From CAZSXU01 sp964610505 (GTDB lineage Bacteria > Arandabacterota > Arandabacteria > JAGLYR01), in assembly GCA_964610505.1 (NCBI GenBank), contig CAZSXU010000028.1:1-50740 (forward strand): a stretch of DNA of 50,740 bases, read 5' to 3'. The notes under the pieces are model-generated. The model had not been told where the DNA came from. It worked only from the letters and a program-made list of their open reading frames with translations, and made no database searches. Below, one piece after another: positions 22,331 through 31,420 of the stretch; positions within the stretch are counted from its first letter, which is position 1, and every line of letters begins with the position of its first letter. A program made the position numbers and the translations under genes.

Positions 22331-25300
22331 CTACCGGTCCACCGGGAACGGCTCGTGTTCCGGCCACGGCCTGGGATCCTCCTTGATCTTTTGCATCAAG
22401 TACTCGATCCCCTTCATCAGCTGCGCGTCGTACCCTCGAGCCATCTCGGCGGGATGGAGATCCACTTCGATGTCGGGTGTGACCCCTTCATTCTCGACGA
22501 TCCAGCGCCCGTCCGGATCGTACACGCGGTAGTCCGGAGCACTCATTCCACCGCCGTCAATGAGGCCGATCCACATGGAGACCCCCACCAGGCCACCCCA
22601 GGTGCGGGTTCCGATGACCGGCCCCATCTTGTGCATCTGGAATTCCATCGGCAGCATGTCGCCGCCGGAACCGGCCTGCCGGTTGGTCAGGCACACCATG
22701 TGAGCACGGGTCACCACGGCAGGTGTCGTCTGGTCGTGGGAATAGCGGCGAGTCCAGTAGGTCAACGTTCTCTTGTTCAACCGCTGCAGGAAGATGTCCG
22801 GATCCAGCCCGCCGCCGTTGAACCGGCCGTCGACAATGAGTCCTTTCTTCCGGGTCTGGGAGTAGAAGTACTTCGGGAACTGCACGGTGGATCCCAGGTA
22901 GGTATCCGGCAGATGCAGATAACCGATCTGGCCATCGGATTCCTTCTCACAGACGAGACGGTTATGCTCCATCCAGTCGAAGTAGCGAAGCCCCCTCTCG
23001 CCACCCACAGGCTCCACGACGGCCTCGCGAGCACCCTTCGCAGACGGGCGGTCATTGACGAGAATCGTGACCTGTTTTCCCGCCAGGTCCTGGAAGTAAC
23101 CATAGAGATTCCGATCGGCGGTGACGTCCTCCCCGTTCACCTGAAGAAGATAGTCGCCCTCGCGAACATCAATCCCGGGCCCCAGGAGCGGCGGCTTGAT
23201 TTCGTAGGTCCACTCGGGAACAAGATAGATCTTCTTGAAGCGATAGCGGTTGCTTTTTGCGTCGATTTCGTAGTCGGCGCCCAGGAGTCCCGTCCGGATT
23301 CCCTCGACTTCCCTCTTCCGATCCCCGCCGAACACGTAGGTGTGCGACGTGTTGAGCTCGCCGATGAGCTCTCCGACGATGTAGCGGACATCCTGACGGC
23401 AGGAGGCGTACGGCATGAGACTCCCGTACTTCACCTTCATCTCGTCCCAGTCCAGGCCGTGATAGTTGGTTTCGTAGTAAAAGTCCCGCTCCATCCGCCA
23501 GGCCTCATTGAAGATCTGCGTCCATTCGGCCCGGGGATCGAACCACATCTTGAGATCCGACAGATCGAGGGCTTCGCCTTCGGAATCCTCCGCTCCCGCG
23601 TCAATGATACCCACGTCGTCGCCCTGGCGGTACACCACGTGCTCGCCATCGGCCGAGATCCGGTAGTCATGGATATCGGCGATGACGGTCCGCTCCTCGC
23701 GATCCTCGAAATCAAAGGCATGGAGCGTCATCGGCTCAAAGCTGCGATACTCGAAGAAGTTGAAATCTCCGCTGTCCTTGTTGCGGTAGAACAGGGCCGA
23801 TTCGTTGACCGCCAGATTGCGGTAGTTTCCGGCTTCGACCGGAAGGGCCTCAATCCGCTGCCGGACGCCGTCGAAGTCGATCGTGACCGTGACGGCCTCT
23901 TCTTCGTCGTCCGTCTTGTCCTTCTTTTTCCCGTCGTCGTCACTCTTGACTTCCTCTTCGTCGCTCTCAGGGGGCAGAAGCGGCGTTCCGTCCTTCTTGA
24001 GCGTCAACGCGTAGAGCCCGGCCACGTTCTTGTAGACCATCTCCCACTCGAAGTCGCAGAACGTGGGATCGAAGCGCCGGTTGGAGACAAAGATGAGATG
24101 TTCTCCATCCTCTGTGAACACCGGGTTGAAATCGTTGTAGATCGGCTCACTCACACAGTGCGATTTTCCGCTGTTGAGTGAATAGACGTGGACCTGGAAG
24201 ACGAAATCCGAGTTCATCTTTGAATAGGCCAGCCAGCGACTGTCCGGCGACCAGACGTAGTCGTGAATCGGCTTGATGTCGATGGCCACATCGACAGGTT
24301 CGCATTCCGATGTGTCCACGCGGGTCACCTTCTTCGTCTTCACATCCACGTAGAAGAAGCTCAACGTTTGGTCCGCAAACGCGATCATCTTGCCGTCGGG
24401 CGACCAGCGGAGCGTGTGGCGGTACCCGTTCGCGTGCTCGGTCAGCCGGATCGGTTCTTCCTTGCCCATCGAGTCGGCGATGTAGAGCTCGTACTCGCCC
24501 CGCTTGTCGGAGAAGTAGGCGATCCACTTGCCGTCGGGCGACCAGACCGCGTCCTTCTCGCGGGATCCCGAATCCTGCGTCAGGTTGCGGGTTGGACCGT
24601 TTTCCTTGGGGACACTGAAGATCTCGCCGCGGGCCACGACCAGGGCCCGGGCGCCGGACGGCGACACGCCAATCTGCGTGACGTACTCCGAGACATCCTT
24701 CAGATACGGCCGGACCTCGGGGGCGTCGGCCCGAATCTCAACCGGGATCTCCGTGGTCAGCTTGGAGTTCACGTCCAGAACCCAGAGTGTGCCTCCCAGC
24801 TCGTACACGATTTTGCTCCCGCCCATGCTCGGCCGGCGCACGTCATATTCCGTATGACGCGTGATCTGCTCAATTCTATCCGAGCGGGGATCGTAGGCGA
24901 AGATGTTGAGCACGCGTTCCCGGTCGGAGCTGAAGTAGATCTTGTCCCCAATCCACATCGGGATTCGATCCGTGCCCTCGAAGTTGGTGACGTTCCGCTC
25001 GTCCTTCGTCTCGAAATCGTAGATGAGAATTTCCTGAGCCAGACCGCCCCGGTAACGCTTCCAGGTCCGGTGCTCCCGGGTCTCCGTGTTGTAGGCGATC
25101 TGCTTTCCATCGGGAGAGAAGCTGCCCTGGGCCGCCTCGTGAAGCGGGATCTCCTCCAGATCCGTGCCGTCGGGAGAAATCAGGAACATGCGGTAGAAAC
25201 GCTGGAAGCTGCTCCGGGCGGAGCGGAACATAATCTTGTTCTTCGTAGGATGCCATCCGACGACCACATCGTCGGCCGGATGCCAGGTCACCCGAGTGAT

Positions 25301-25645
25301 GTTGCCGCCGTGAGCGTCCATGACGTAGACGTCGTAGTTGCCGTCGTACTCTCCGGAGAAAGCGATCAGGCTTCCATCGGGTGAGAACTTGGGGAATTCC
25401 TCTTCCCCGTCATGGATGGTCAGCCGGGTGGCCACGCCTCCCGCGACCGGAACCGTCCAGATGTCCTCACCGTAGACAAACGCCACCAGATCGCCGTGAA
25501 CGTCTGGGAAGCGCATGAGAGGGCGCTCGCCGGCCGCATGGGCGGAACCTGCCGCAAGAACGACCGATAGAGCCGCGATCGCCAGTGTCCAGACGATTGC
25601 GGTGCCGAGGACCCGTGCGGATCCGAAACCACGTACCTTGCCCAT
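22331..25645 (-). CDS. Tricorn-like protease (PD40 propellers, PDZ, S41 peptidase)
   Basis: 1104 residues, exported (signal ending VVLAAGSAHAA). The N-terminal half is WD40/PD40 beta-propeller repeats: FSPDGSLIAFSGEYDGN, FSPDGKQIAYN, WSPDGKWIAYFSDKRGEYELY, WSPDGKMIAFADQT. An acidic insertion (ESDEEEVKSDDDGKKKDKTDDEEE) separates the second propeller. A PDZ-like region (LGPGIDVREGDYLLQVNGEDVTADRNLY) precedes the S41 domain, whose nucleophile is Ser in TNRQAGSGGDMLPME (about S993). Length and order fit archaeal/bacterial Tricorn, which degrades oligopeptides. With the C25, C1 and S9 peptidases nearby it suggests a protein-scavenging lifestyle. Start coordinate may be off by a base or two; GTG 25693 is a longer option. 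Confidence 0.9.
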   Translation of the reverse strand: MGKVRGFGSARVLGTAIVWTLAIAALSVVLAAGSAHAAGERPLMRFPDVHGDLVAFVYGEDIWTVPVAGGVATRLTIHDGEEEFPKFSPDGSLIAFSGEYDGNYDVYVMDAHGGNITRVTWHPADDVVVGWHPTKNKIMFRSARSSFQRFYRMFLISPDGTDLEEIPLHEAAQGSFSPDGKQIAYNTETREHRTWKRYRGGLAQEILIYDFETKDERNVTNFEGTDRIPMWIGDKIYFSSDRERVLNIFAYDPRSDRIEQITRHTEYDVRRPSMGGSKIVYELGGTLWVLDVNSKLTTEIPVEIRADAPEVRPYLKDVSEYVTQIGVSPSGARALVVARGEIFSVPKENGPTRNLTQDSGSREKDAVWSPDGKWIAYFSDKRGEYELYIADSMGKEEPIRLTEHANGYRHTLRWSPDGKMIAFADQTLSFFYVDVKTKKVTRVDTSECEPVDVAIDIKPIHDYVWSPDSRWLAYSKMNSDFVFQVHVYSLNSGKSHCVSEPIYNDFNPVFTEDGEHLIFVSNRRFDPTFCDFEWEMVYKNVAGLYALTLKKDGTPLLPPESDEEEVKSDDDGKKKDKTDDEEEAVTVTIDFDGVRQRIEALPVEAGNYRNLAVNESALFYRNKDSGDFNFFEYRSFEPMTLHAFDFEDREERTVIADIHDYRISADGEHVVYRQGDDVGIIDAGAEDSEGEALDLSDLKMWFDPRAEWTQIFNEAWRMERDFYYETNYHGLDWDEMKVKYGSLMPYASCRQDVRYIVGELIGELNTSHTYVFGGDRKREVEGIRTGLLGADYEIDAKSNRYRFKKIYLVPEWTYEIKPPLLGPGIDVREGDYLLQVNGEDVTADRNLYGYFQDLAGKQVTILVNDRPSAKGAREAVVEPVGGERGLRYFDWMEHNRLVCEKESDGQIGYLHLPDTYLGSTVQFPKYFYSQTRKKGLIVDGRFNGGGLDPDIFLQRLNKRTLTYWTRRYSHDQTTPAVVTRAHMVCLTNRQAGSGGDMLPMEFQMHKMGPVIGTRTWGGLVGVSMWIGLIDGGGMSAPDYRVYDPDGRWIVENEGVTPDIEVDLHPAEMARGYDAQLMKGIEYLMQKIKEDPRPWPEHEPFPVDR

Positions 25646-25849
25646 CAGACACCTCACTCCATAAGGGGTAATGAACAGGTGGACCATACACACCGAGAGG
25701 GCTTTTGACTCTACAAAAAGACGTGTGCGAAGTCAAGAACGCTACAGGAAAGTGCCCGGCGGCCGCGGCCGGCCCGGAAATTGTGTGTTCCGGCTTTCGC
25801 CTCTCGGCTTTCGGTTCTTTGCCCCATCGTCACCGCGCCGGGCCACTCT

Positions 25850-25991
25850 CTAGAATCCGTGAAATCTGTGGCTGCAGGGTTTTCGACTCTCAACTTCCAA
25901 CTCTCGACTCTCTGCTTTACGGGCCTTCTGCCGCGGCAAAGGTCCGGCGTCTCTTGGGCCACAGCGTGAATTCATGAATAATCCAGGCTAC
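25850..25991. repeat. dispersed intergenic repeat cluster with a solo TAGCCTGG end
   Basis: It contains CCGTGAAATCTGTGGCTGCAG, then GACTCTCAACTTCCAACTC-type pyrimidine repeats, then GCTTTACGGGCCTTCTGCCG. All are inverted copies of sequence at 30555-30680. It ends with GAATTCATGAATAATCCAGGCTA (25969-25991 region), the end of the 1569-1748 element, whose CTA again gives the TAG stop of the minus gene 25988-27181. The remaining 25646-25849 shows no gene. Confidence 0.65.
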
Positions 25992-27181
25992 GCCTTCTCC
26001 AACGCCTGTTCCAGATCCGCGATGATGTCCTCCGCGTCCTCGCAGCCGACGGAGATTCGAACCAGACCGTCGGCGATTCCGGCCGCAAGGCGCTGCTCCC
26101 TGGGAACGCCCGCGTGGGTCATCCCGGCGGGAAGCTGGATAAGCGTCTCGATCCCGCCGAGCGACACGGCCAGGGTGCAAAGCTGCACGTTGTCCAGGAA
26201 ACGGGTTCCCGCCTCGAGCCCCCCTTCGAGTTCGAAGGAAATGAGGGATCCCGGCCCGCGCTGCTGCTTCTGCGCCAGCGCGTATTGCGGGTGGCTCTTG
26301 AGCCCCGGATAGTGCACCCTGTCCACCTTCGGATGCTTCTCGAGCATCTCGGCGACCTTCCTCGCGTTGGCCTGCGCCCGGTCCACCCGCAGTCCCAGCG
26401 TACGAACGCCCCGCAGGACGAGCCACGCCTGGTGGGGGTCCATGGTGCCCCCCAGGTAGCGCAGCGACGGGCGGACTTTCTCCAGCAGATCGGCCTCCCG
26501 GAAGACAATCATGCCGGCGACCACGTCGCTGTGACCGTTCAGGAACTTGGTCATGCTGTGGATCACGATGTCCGCTCCCATCTCCAGGGGATTCTGGAGA
26601 TGCGGGCTCATGAAGGTGTTGTCGACGACGAGAATGGCGTTGTTCTCGCGGGCGATCGCCGCACACCCTTCGATGTCGGTGAGCTTCAGCGTCGGATTGG
26701 CGGGAGTTTCAATGAAGAGGATTCTGGTCTCCAGGCGGACCGCCTGCCGGACGTTCTCGAGATCGCGCGTGTCCACGAAGGAGTAGCTCACGCCGAAGCG
26801 GGAGAAATCGCGCTCCACCACCATGCGCGAGGGGCCGTAGACCGCGTCGGTACCGACGATGTGATCTCCGCTGTTGAGGAGACCGAAGTAGGTGGAGCAG
26901 GTTGCCGCCATCCCCGTCGCCGTGGCGAGCCCGCCGACGCCCCGCTCCAGCGCCGCCACGTTGTCCTCGAGCGCCCGAATCGTCGGATTACCCAGTCGCG
27001 TGTAGATGTACCCGTCGGCCTTTCCGCTGAAGCAATCCGCCCCGTGTTGCGTACTGCGGAATGCGAAGTTGGACGTCTGGTAGATGGGGGGAGACACCGC
27101 CAACGTCGCCGGATCCGGATCGAGACCGGCATGAATCATCCTCGTGTAGATCCCATAGTCTTTCTTCGTCTTCGTGCTCAT
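25988..27181 (-). CDS. PLP-dependent trans-sulfuration enzyme (cystathionine gamma-synthase / methionine gamma-lyase family)
   Basis: 397 residues, full length for the Cys/Met metabolism PLP family. YTRLGNPTIRALEDNVAALE binds the cofactor phosphate across subunits, ATATGMAATCSTYFGLLNSGDHIV and VVDNTFMSPHLQNPLEMGADIVIHSMTKFLNGHSDV hold the cofactor Asp and Schiff-base Lys (K212). C-terminal SLGGIETLIQLPAGMTHAGVP is typical. Start MSTKTKKD (ATG 27181, AAGGA upstream). Substrate cannot be settled by eye: methionine gamma-lyase, cystathionine gamma-synthase or gamma-lyase all fit. Cytoplasmic, monocistronic. Confidence 0.9.
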   Translation of the reverse strand: MSTKTKKDYGIYTRMIHAGLDPDPATLAVSPPIYQTSNFAFRSTQHGADCFSGKADGYIYTRLGNPTIRALEDNVAALERGVGGLATATGMAATCSTYFGLLNSGDHIVGTDAVYGPSRMVVERDFSRFGVSYSFVDTRDLENVRQAVRLETRILFIETPANPTLKLTDIEGCAAIARENNAILVVDNTFMSPHLQNPLEMGADIVIHSMTKFLNGHSDVVAGMIVFREADLLEKVRPSLRYLGGTMDPHQAWLVLRGVRTLGLRVDRAQANARKVAEMLEKHPKVDRVHYPGLKSHPQYALAQKQQRGPGSLISFELEGGLEAGTRFLDNVQLCTLAVSLGGIETLIQLPAGMTHAGVPREQRLAAGIADGLVRISVGCEDAEDIIADLEQALEKA

Positions 27182-27330
27182 TAACACGCGTCCTTTCTCC
27201 ACCGCCGAACGAGCGTCTCGACCACCTTCTTCCGCTTCCCCAGAGGCTCCGCCGTGTGCCCCGGCACTCACCACAAACACATTAGGATACAGCAGTTCCG
27301 CTCATCGTGCAAGCGAAGCCAGCGCGTTCT

Positions 27331-27347
27331 CTCTGCCGGCGGCAGAG
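27331..27347. terminator. small CTCTGCC hairpin
   Basis: CTCTGCC/GGCAGAG with a 3-base loop in the gap between two minus-strand genes, upstream of the PLP gene and downstream of the S9 gene; possible S9 terminator. Confidence 0.35.
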
Positions 27348-27366
27348 GGAACGGCACCGCACATGG

Positions 27367-27452
27367 GGGGAGACCGTCCGAGACGGCTCCCTCACACACG
27401 GCGGGGAGACCGTCCGAGACGGCTCCCTCACACACGGCGGGGGAGACCGTCC
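27367..27452. repeat. 36-bp tandem direct repeat, 2.4 units
   Basis: Units 27367-27402 and 27403-27438 are identical (GGGGAGACCGTCCGAGACGG followed by CTCCCTCACACACGGC); a third starts at 27439 and breaks after AGACCGTCC. Each unit contains the dyad CCGTCcgaGACGG. It lies downstream of the S9 peptidase stop. Two identical units indicate recent expansion. Confidence 0.75.
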
Positions 27453-27491
27453 TGCGGCCTCCCCCGCTTCCATTCGTCTCCCGGCGCCGGA

Positions 27492-29489
27492 TTATTCGGC
27501 CGTTTCCACGAACTCGCCGTCCCGCACACGGCGCTCCGAGCCAACGACGCTCATCTTCGTACCCATGAAGCGACCGCCGAGATACTCAGCGAGGAACTCC
27601 TCCGCCGCGGCGTAGAACAGGAGCCGGTTCTCGGGCTTCGCAAAACCGTGGCCCTCGTCCTCGAAGATGAAGTATCCGTAGTCGATCTTCTTCTCCTTCA
27701 TGGCCCCGACGATCTGTTCCGATTCGTTCATCGGCACCCTGGGGTCGTTCGCGCCCTGCGCGATCAGCATCGGAATCTTGATCTGATCGACCTTTGTGAT
27801 GGGCGAGCGGCTCATGAGAAAATCCGCTTCCTCTTCCGGGTTCCCCACCCGATGGTACACCAGGGGCAGAATCGGAATCCAGTAGGGGGGAATGTTCTCC
27901 ATCCACGTAATGAGGTTGGAGGGGCCAACGATATCCACGGCGCACGCGAATACGTCCGGCGTGAAGGTGGCGCCCACGAGGGCCGCATATCCGCCGTAGC
28001 TTCCGCCATAGATGGCCACGCGCTCGGGATCCGCGTACCCCTCCTCGATGGCCCATTTCACACCGTCGATCAAGTCGTCGTGCATCTTGCCGCCCCACTC
28101 GCGATCCGCGGCGTTGACGAAGCTTTTCCCGTAGCCCGTCGAGCCGCGGAAGTTGACCTGCAGGCAGGCGTAGCCGCGGTTGGCCAGCCACTGGGCCTCG
28201 GGATTGTAGCCCCACGTGTCCCGGTACCAGGGACCGCCGTGGACGTTGAGCACCAGGGGCAGGCCCGTCGGGGCCACACCGGCGGGCAGCGTCAAGTACC
28301 CCTCGATCGTGAGTCCGTCCCGCGAGGTGAAGCGAACGGGCTTCATCTTCACCAGCGGCAAACCTTCCAGCTCAGGCCGATGCGTGAACATGAAGGTGGA
28401 GATCTTCTGGCCGCGGTCGTACGCATAGTAGTAGACCGGACCGTCGTCCGTGACGTAAGCGACGAGCCAATGGCTATCCGCCAGATCACGGTTGACGATA
28501 TAGAAGTCCCCGTCCCGCACGGTCTTCAGATAGGCGAAATCCGCCGTCACCGCCGGATCCACGACCTCCCACTCCAGACGCGCCCGCTGAAACCCGACGG
28601 CCTCGATCTTGTGCGTTTTCGGGTGGGAGGTTACGTGACTCACGTCATACGTCGGGTCGCCGATCACCCGAGTGACTTTTCCATCGGACAGACGGATTTC
28701 CACCAGCTCGGCGGCATTGGCGGTACGTCCGTCAACCAGATAGAGACCCTGATTGTCGGGCGTGAATCCAATGGGTTCCGTGTTCGAATCCTCCGGTCCC
28801 CAACCGACGAATTTCTTCCACGAGCCCTTCTCCGTCTTGCGGATCAGGATATCGAGCCCGCCCATCGGAGTAATGGCGATCGCTCCCCTCAGTTTGAAAT
28901 CATTGTCCGTCATCCAGCCTACGATGTTCCCCGGATTCTCTTCCACCCGCTTCCGTTTGCCGGTCCGGAGATCCACGGAGTAGACGTCGTGGAGCTGGGG
29001 GTTCCGATCATTGAGGGCCACGAGAATGGTGTTGGGATGATCGGGATGCAAGTCGATCACCTGAGCCTGAACCCCTTCGACGGGCGTTAGATCCCGCTCT
29101 TCTCCTTCACCCGTACGGTGAACCGCGTAGAGCCGCCAGTTCTCATCGCCCGCCTTGTCCTGTCCGTACACAACGTGCTCGTTATCATACGCCCAGAAAT
29201 ACCAGCGGATGCCCCGGTCGGTGTCTGTCGTAATGGCCCTGTCGTCCTGCTGCCCGACAGTGCGCACCCAGACGTTGAGTACATCGTTGACCGGCTTGAG
29301 ATAAGCCATGTACTTGCCGTCCGGAGAGAGTTTCGGAGATACCATCGTAGGATTCCCGAACAAAACCTCTCGGGAAATGAGTTCCGGAACCTGGGCCTTC
29401 TCACCCCCGCATCCCATCAGGAGAGAAACCCCACCCACGACGCTCAACACGAGGCCGACCGTCAACCATCCGATCCACGAGCCTTTCAT
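27492..29489 (-). CDS. S9 family prolyl-oligopeptidase-like peptidase, lipoprotein
   Basis: 665 residues. N-terminus MKGSWIGWLTVGLVLSVVGGVSLLMGCGGE is a lipoprotein signal with Cys27. A PD40-type beta-propeller follows (LSPDGKYMAYLKPVN, YFWAYDNEHVVYGQDKAG). The C-terminal alpha/beta hydrolase has catalytic Ser497 in YGGSYGGYAALVG, Asp582 in GANDPRVPM and His614 in EDEGHGFAKPENR. The order and spacing are those of acylaminoacyl-peptidase/DPP-type S9 enzymes. GAGGAGG precedes the ATG. Probably anchored in the envelope, cleaving peptides released by the endopeptidases encoded upstream. Divergent from the glycosyltransferase. Confidence 0.92.
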   Translation of the reverse strand: MKGSWIGWLTVGLVLSVVGGVSLLMGCGGEKAQVPELISREVLFGNPTMVSPKLSPDGKYMAYLKPVNDVLNVWVRTVGQQDDRAITTDTDRGIRWYFWAYDNEHVVYGQDKAGDENWRLYAVHRTGEGEERDLTPVEGVQAQVIDLHPDHPNTILVALNDRNPQLHDVYSVDLRTGKRKRVEENPGNIVGWMTDNDFKLRGAIAITPMGGLDILIRKTEKGSWKKFVGWGPEDSNTEPIGFTPDNQGLYLVDGRTANAAELVEIRLSDGKVTRVIGDPTYDVSHVTSHPKTHKIEAVGFQRARLEWEVVDPAVTADFAYLKTVRDGDFYIVNRDLADSHWLVAYVTDDGPVYYYAYDRGQKISTFMFTHRPELEGLPLVKMKPVRFTSRDGLTIEGYLTLPAGVAPTGLPLVLNVHGGPWYRDTWGYNPEAQWLANRGYACLQVNFRGSTGYGKSFVNAADREWGGKMHDDLIDGVKWAIEEGYADPERVAIYGGSYGGYAALVGATFTPDVFACAVDIVGPSNLITWMENIPPYWIPILPLVYHRVGNPEEEADFLMSRSPITKVDQIKIPMLIAQGANDPRVPMNESEQIVGAMKEKKIDYGYFIFEDEGHGFAKPENRLLFYAAAEEFLAEYLGGRFMGTKMSVVGSERRVRDGEFVETAE

Positions 29490-29714
29490 AGAACCTCCTC
29501 ATAATAGGGTTATCGCCGGGAGTCGACGCATTCACGCATCACCCAAGGTAGGACGTTCCCCTCCAAGCGTCAAGAGAGATTCCTGACCCGTTCAGATTTG
29601 GCATTGCGTCCACCTCTCCGGTTCGGTAGACTTGAGGCATACACTTGGACGGTTGCTTCATTCACGGGGGAAGCGAGACGGCTGACGCATGATCGGAGTT
29701 CCAGAAACGTGAAT

Positions 29715-30452
29715 ATGGCCCCTGAGAATCCTGATCACCCCTACCTATCGATCGTGCTGCCCGCGTACAACGAGGAACAGCGGCTGGGAGAATCTCTGCC
29801 CCGCCTTCTCGAGTACGCGTCCGCGAAGGACTGGAGCTATGAGATCATCGTAGTCGACGATGGAAGCACCGATCGAACCTCGGCCGTGGCGGCGGATAAT
29901 CTCGACGGCACCCCTTACCGGATCCTCCGGAACGATCCCAATCGCGGGAAGGGGTTCTCCGTCAAGCGCGGGGTGTTGGAGGCCCGCGGGCGCTACGTCC
30001 TCTTCACCGATACGGATCTCTCGACGCCCATCGAAGAGGTGGAAAACCTCATCCGAGCCCTCGACAACGGCGCCGACGTTGCCATCGGGTCGCGGGCCCT
30101 TTCAGAATCCAGAATCGAGAAACATCAGCCGTGGAGACGGGAAATTCTGGGAAAGCTGTTCAACCGCTTCCTTCAGATCCTGGTTCTTCGCGGGCTCCAC
30201 GACACGCAGTGCGGGTTCAAGTGCTTCCGCCTGGAGGTGATTGAACCTGTCTTCACGCGGCAGACGCTCGACGGGTGGGCCTTCGACGTCGAAGTTCTTT
30301 TCATCGCGCGCCGTCTGGGCTATCACATCGCCGAGGTCCCCGTACGCTGGATCAATTCCGAGGTCACGAGGGTCAGCCCGCTGCCGGACGGACTCAGAAT
30401 GCTCTGGGACACCCTCCGGGTGCGCCGAATCCACAGTCGCCTTCACCCCTGA
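29715..30452 (+). CDS. family 2 glycosyltransferase (dolichyl/polyprenyl-phosphate sugar type)
   Basis: 245 residues, GT-A fold. YLSIVLPAYNEEQRLGESLPRLLEYA and YEIIVVDDGSTDRTSAVAADNL bind the nucleotide; RYVLFTDTDLSTPIEEVENLI carries the DxD metal site; DTQCGFKCFRLEVIEPVF is characteristic of the dolichol-phosphate glucosyltransferase-like group. It would transfer a sugar from UDP- or GDP-sugar to a polyprenyl phosphate at the cytoplasmic face. No transmembrane segment is seen, unlike eukaryotic Alg5. ATG 29715; GTG 29709 is an equal alternative. Confidence 0.88.
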   Translation: MAPENPDHPYLSIVLPAYNEEQRLGESLPRLLEYASAKDWSYEIIVVDDGSTDRTSAVAADNLDGTPYRILRNDPNRGKGFSVKRGVLEARGRYVLFTDTDLSTPIEEVENLIRALDNGADVAIGSRALSESRIEKHQPWRREILGKLFNRFLQILVLRGLHDTQCGFKCFRLEVIEPVFTRQTLDGWAFDVEVLFIARRLGYHIAEVPVRWINSEVTRVSPLPDGLRMLWDTLRVRRIHSRLHP

Positions 30453-30481
30453 CTTCGCTCAAGGACAAAACAACAACCGGC

Positions 30482-30870
30482 CACGATTTCACGGATGCAG
30501 ACCCAAGAATCTCTATCCGCAGATTGCGCAGGTGAAGAAGCCCGAATCCAGAAGCCACAGATTTCACAGAGACGTCCTTCCTGCAACATGAAAGACGAGA
30601 GTGGAACACCTATGCCCCGGGCCGGCGGCGGGGAAGGCCCGTAAAGCAGAGAGTCGAGAGTTGAAAGTTGAGAGTCGACAACCCATGCCGCGGGCCGGCG
30701 ACGGGGAGGGTTCGCCGGAACAACGACACGGCAAGGGATCTTTCAACGCCGCGAGTTGGCACCCTGCTCGCCGATTCGAATCCCCCCTTCTTGCCATGGA
30801 GGAGTGACGCCGAATGCTCCCCGGAGCGCAAGGCCCATACTGCGGAGAGTCGAGAGTCGAAAGTTGAGAG
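30482..30870. repeat. cluster of dispersed intergenic repeats
   Basis: No gene between 30453 and 30993. The stretch contains CACGATTTCACGGATGCAGA and CCACAGATTTCACAGAGACG; GCAGAGAGTCGAGAGTTGAA (30648) and again GCGGAGAGTCGAGAGTCGAA (30843); two copies of ATGCC[CG]CGGGCCGGCG; and GTGACGCCGAATGCTCCCCG followed by GAGCGCAAGGCCCATACT, the inverse of 50545-50590. Similar blocks occur at 25850-25950, 22287-22311, 49296-49312 and 50397-50590. Confidence 0.65.
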
Positions 30871-30909
30871 TGGACAACCCAGGCCCCGGGCCGGCGCACG
30901 GGTATGGGT

Positions 30910-30938
30910 TTGACACTCAGACAAACACAGAGTACATT
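30910..30938 (+). promoter_or_regulatory. sigma70-type promoter of the VOC gene
   Basis: TTGACA (30910-30915), 17-base spacer, TACATT (30933-30938); start near 30945, about 50 bases before the ATG at 30994. Confidence 0.6.
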
Positions 30939-30993
30939 CTCGTGTGGGCATAAGCCGAGACGGATACTCATAACCCGGCGAAAGGAGCGCGCC

Positions 30994-31338
30994 ATGGCGA
31001 ACCCCATCGGCCACTTCGAGTTCATGGTGAACGATACGGATAAAGCGAAGGCGTTCTACGGCAAGATCTTCGATTGGAAGTTCGAGGACCTACCGAATTA
31101 CACCATGATCGACACCGGTGACGGATCGAGGGGCGGCATGATGAAAAAACCCGACCCGGTCCCCCACTGCGCACTCAACGTGTATTTCGTCGTGGACGGT
31201 ATCGATGGAGCCATCGACAGTGTGAAGGCCGCAGGCGGGAACGTCGTCATCGGCAGAACGGAGATCGAAGTCGGCTCGTGGGCGATGTTTGTGGATCCTG
31301 ACGGCATCGCGGTGGGCCTGTTCGAACCGAAAAAGTAG
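30994..31338 (+). CDS. VOC (glyoxalase/bleomycin-resistance fold) protein
   Basis: 114 residues, two beta-alpha-beta-beta-beta modules: IGHFEFMVNDTDKAKAFYGKIFDWKFEDL and ALNVYFVVDGIDGAIDSVKAAGGNVVIGRTEIEVGSWAMFVDPDGIAVGLFEP. The pattern is that of the YwbC/27-kDa-antigen CFP30B-like group. The His/Glu metal ligands of glyoxalase I are only partly evident, so no enzyme activity is assigned. AAGGAG lies upstream of the ATG. Cytoplasmic; 82 bases ahead of the radical SAM gene and possibly co-transcribed with it. Confidence 0.85.
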   Translation: MANPIGHFEFMVNDTDKAKAFYGKIFDWKFEDLPNYTMIDTGDGSRGGMMKKPDPVPHCALNVYFVVDGIDGAIDSVKAAGGNVVIGRTEIEVGSWAMFVDPDGIAVGLFEPKK

Positions 31339-31420
31339 GCCGGCCGGCGGATCCCGTGCCGGGAGACGTCGCAGGGATGGCGGTCGGACCCGCGATCCCC
31401 CCGACGTCCGGAGACCGAGA

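Noticed and set aside
22355..24181. 608-codon plus-strand ORF opposite the Tricorn-like gene
   Set aside because: Shadow frame; the opposite strand has clear propeller repeats and an S41 active site.
27367..27452. CRISPR array
   Set aside because: The units are directly contiguous with no spacers, only 2.4 copies, and no cas gene is present.
27174..29090. 638-codon plus-strand ORF opposite the S9 peptidase
   Set aside because: Shadow frame without recognisable features; also reads through the 36-bp tandem repeat.
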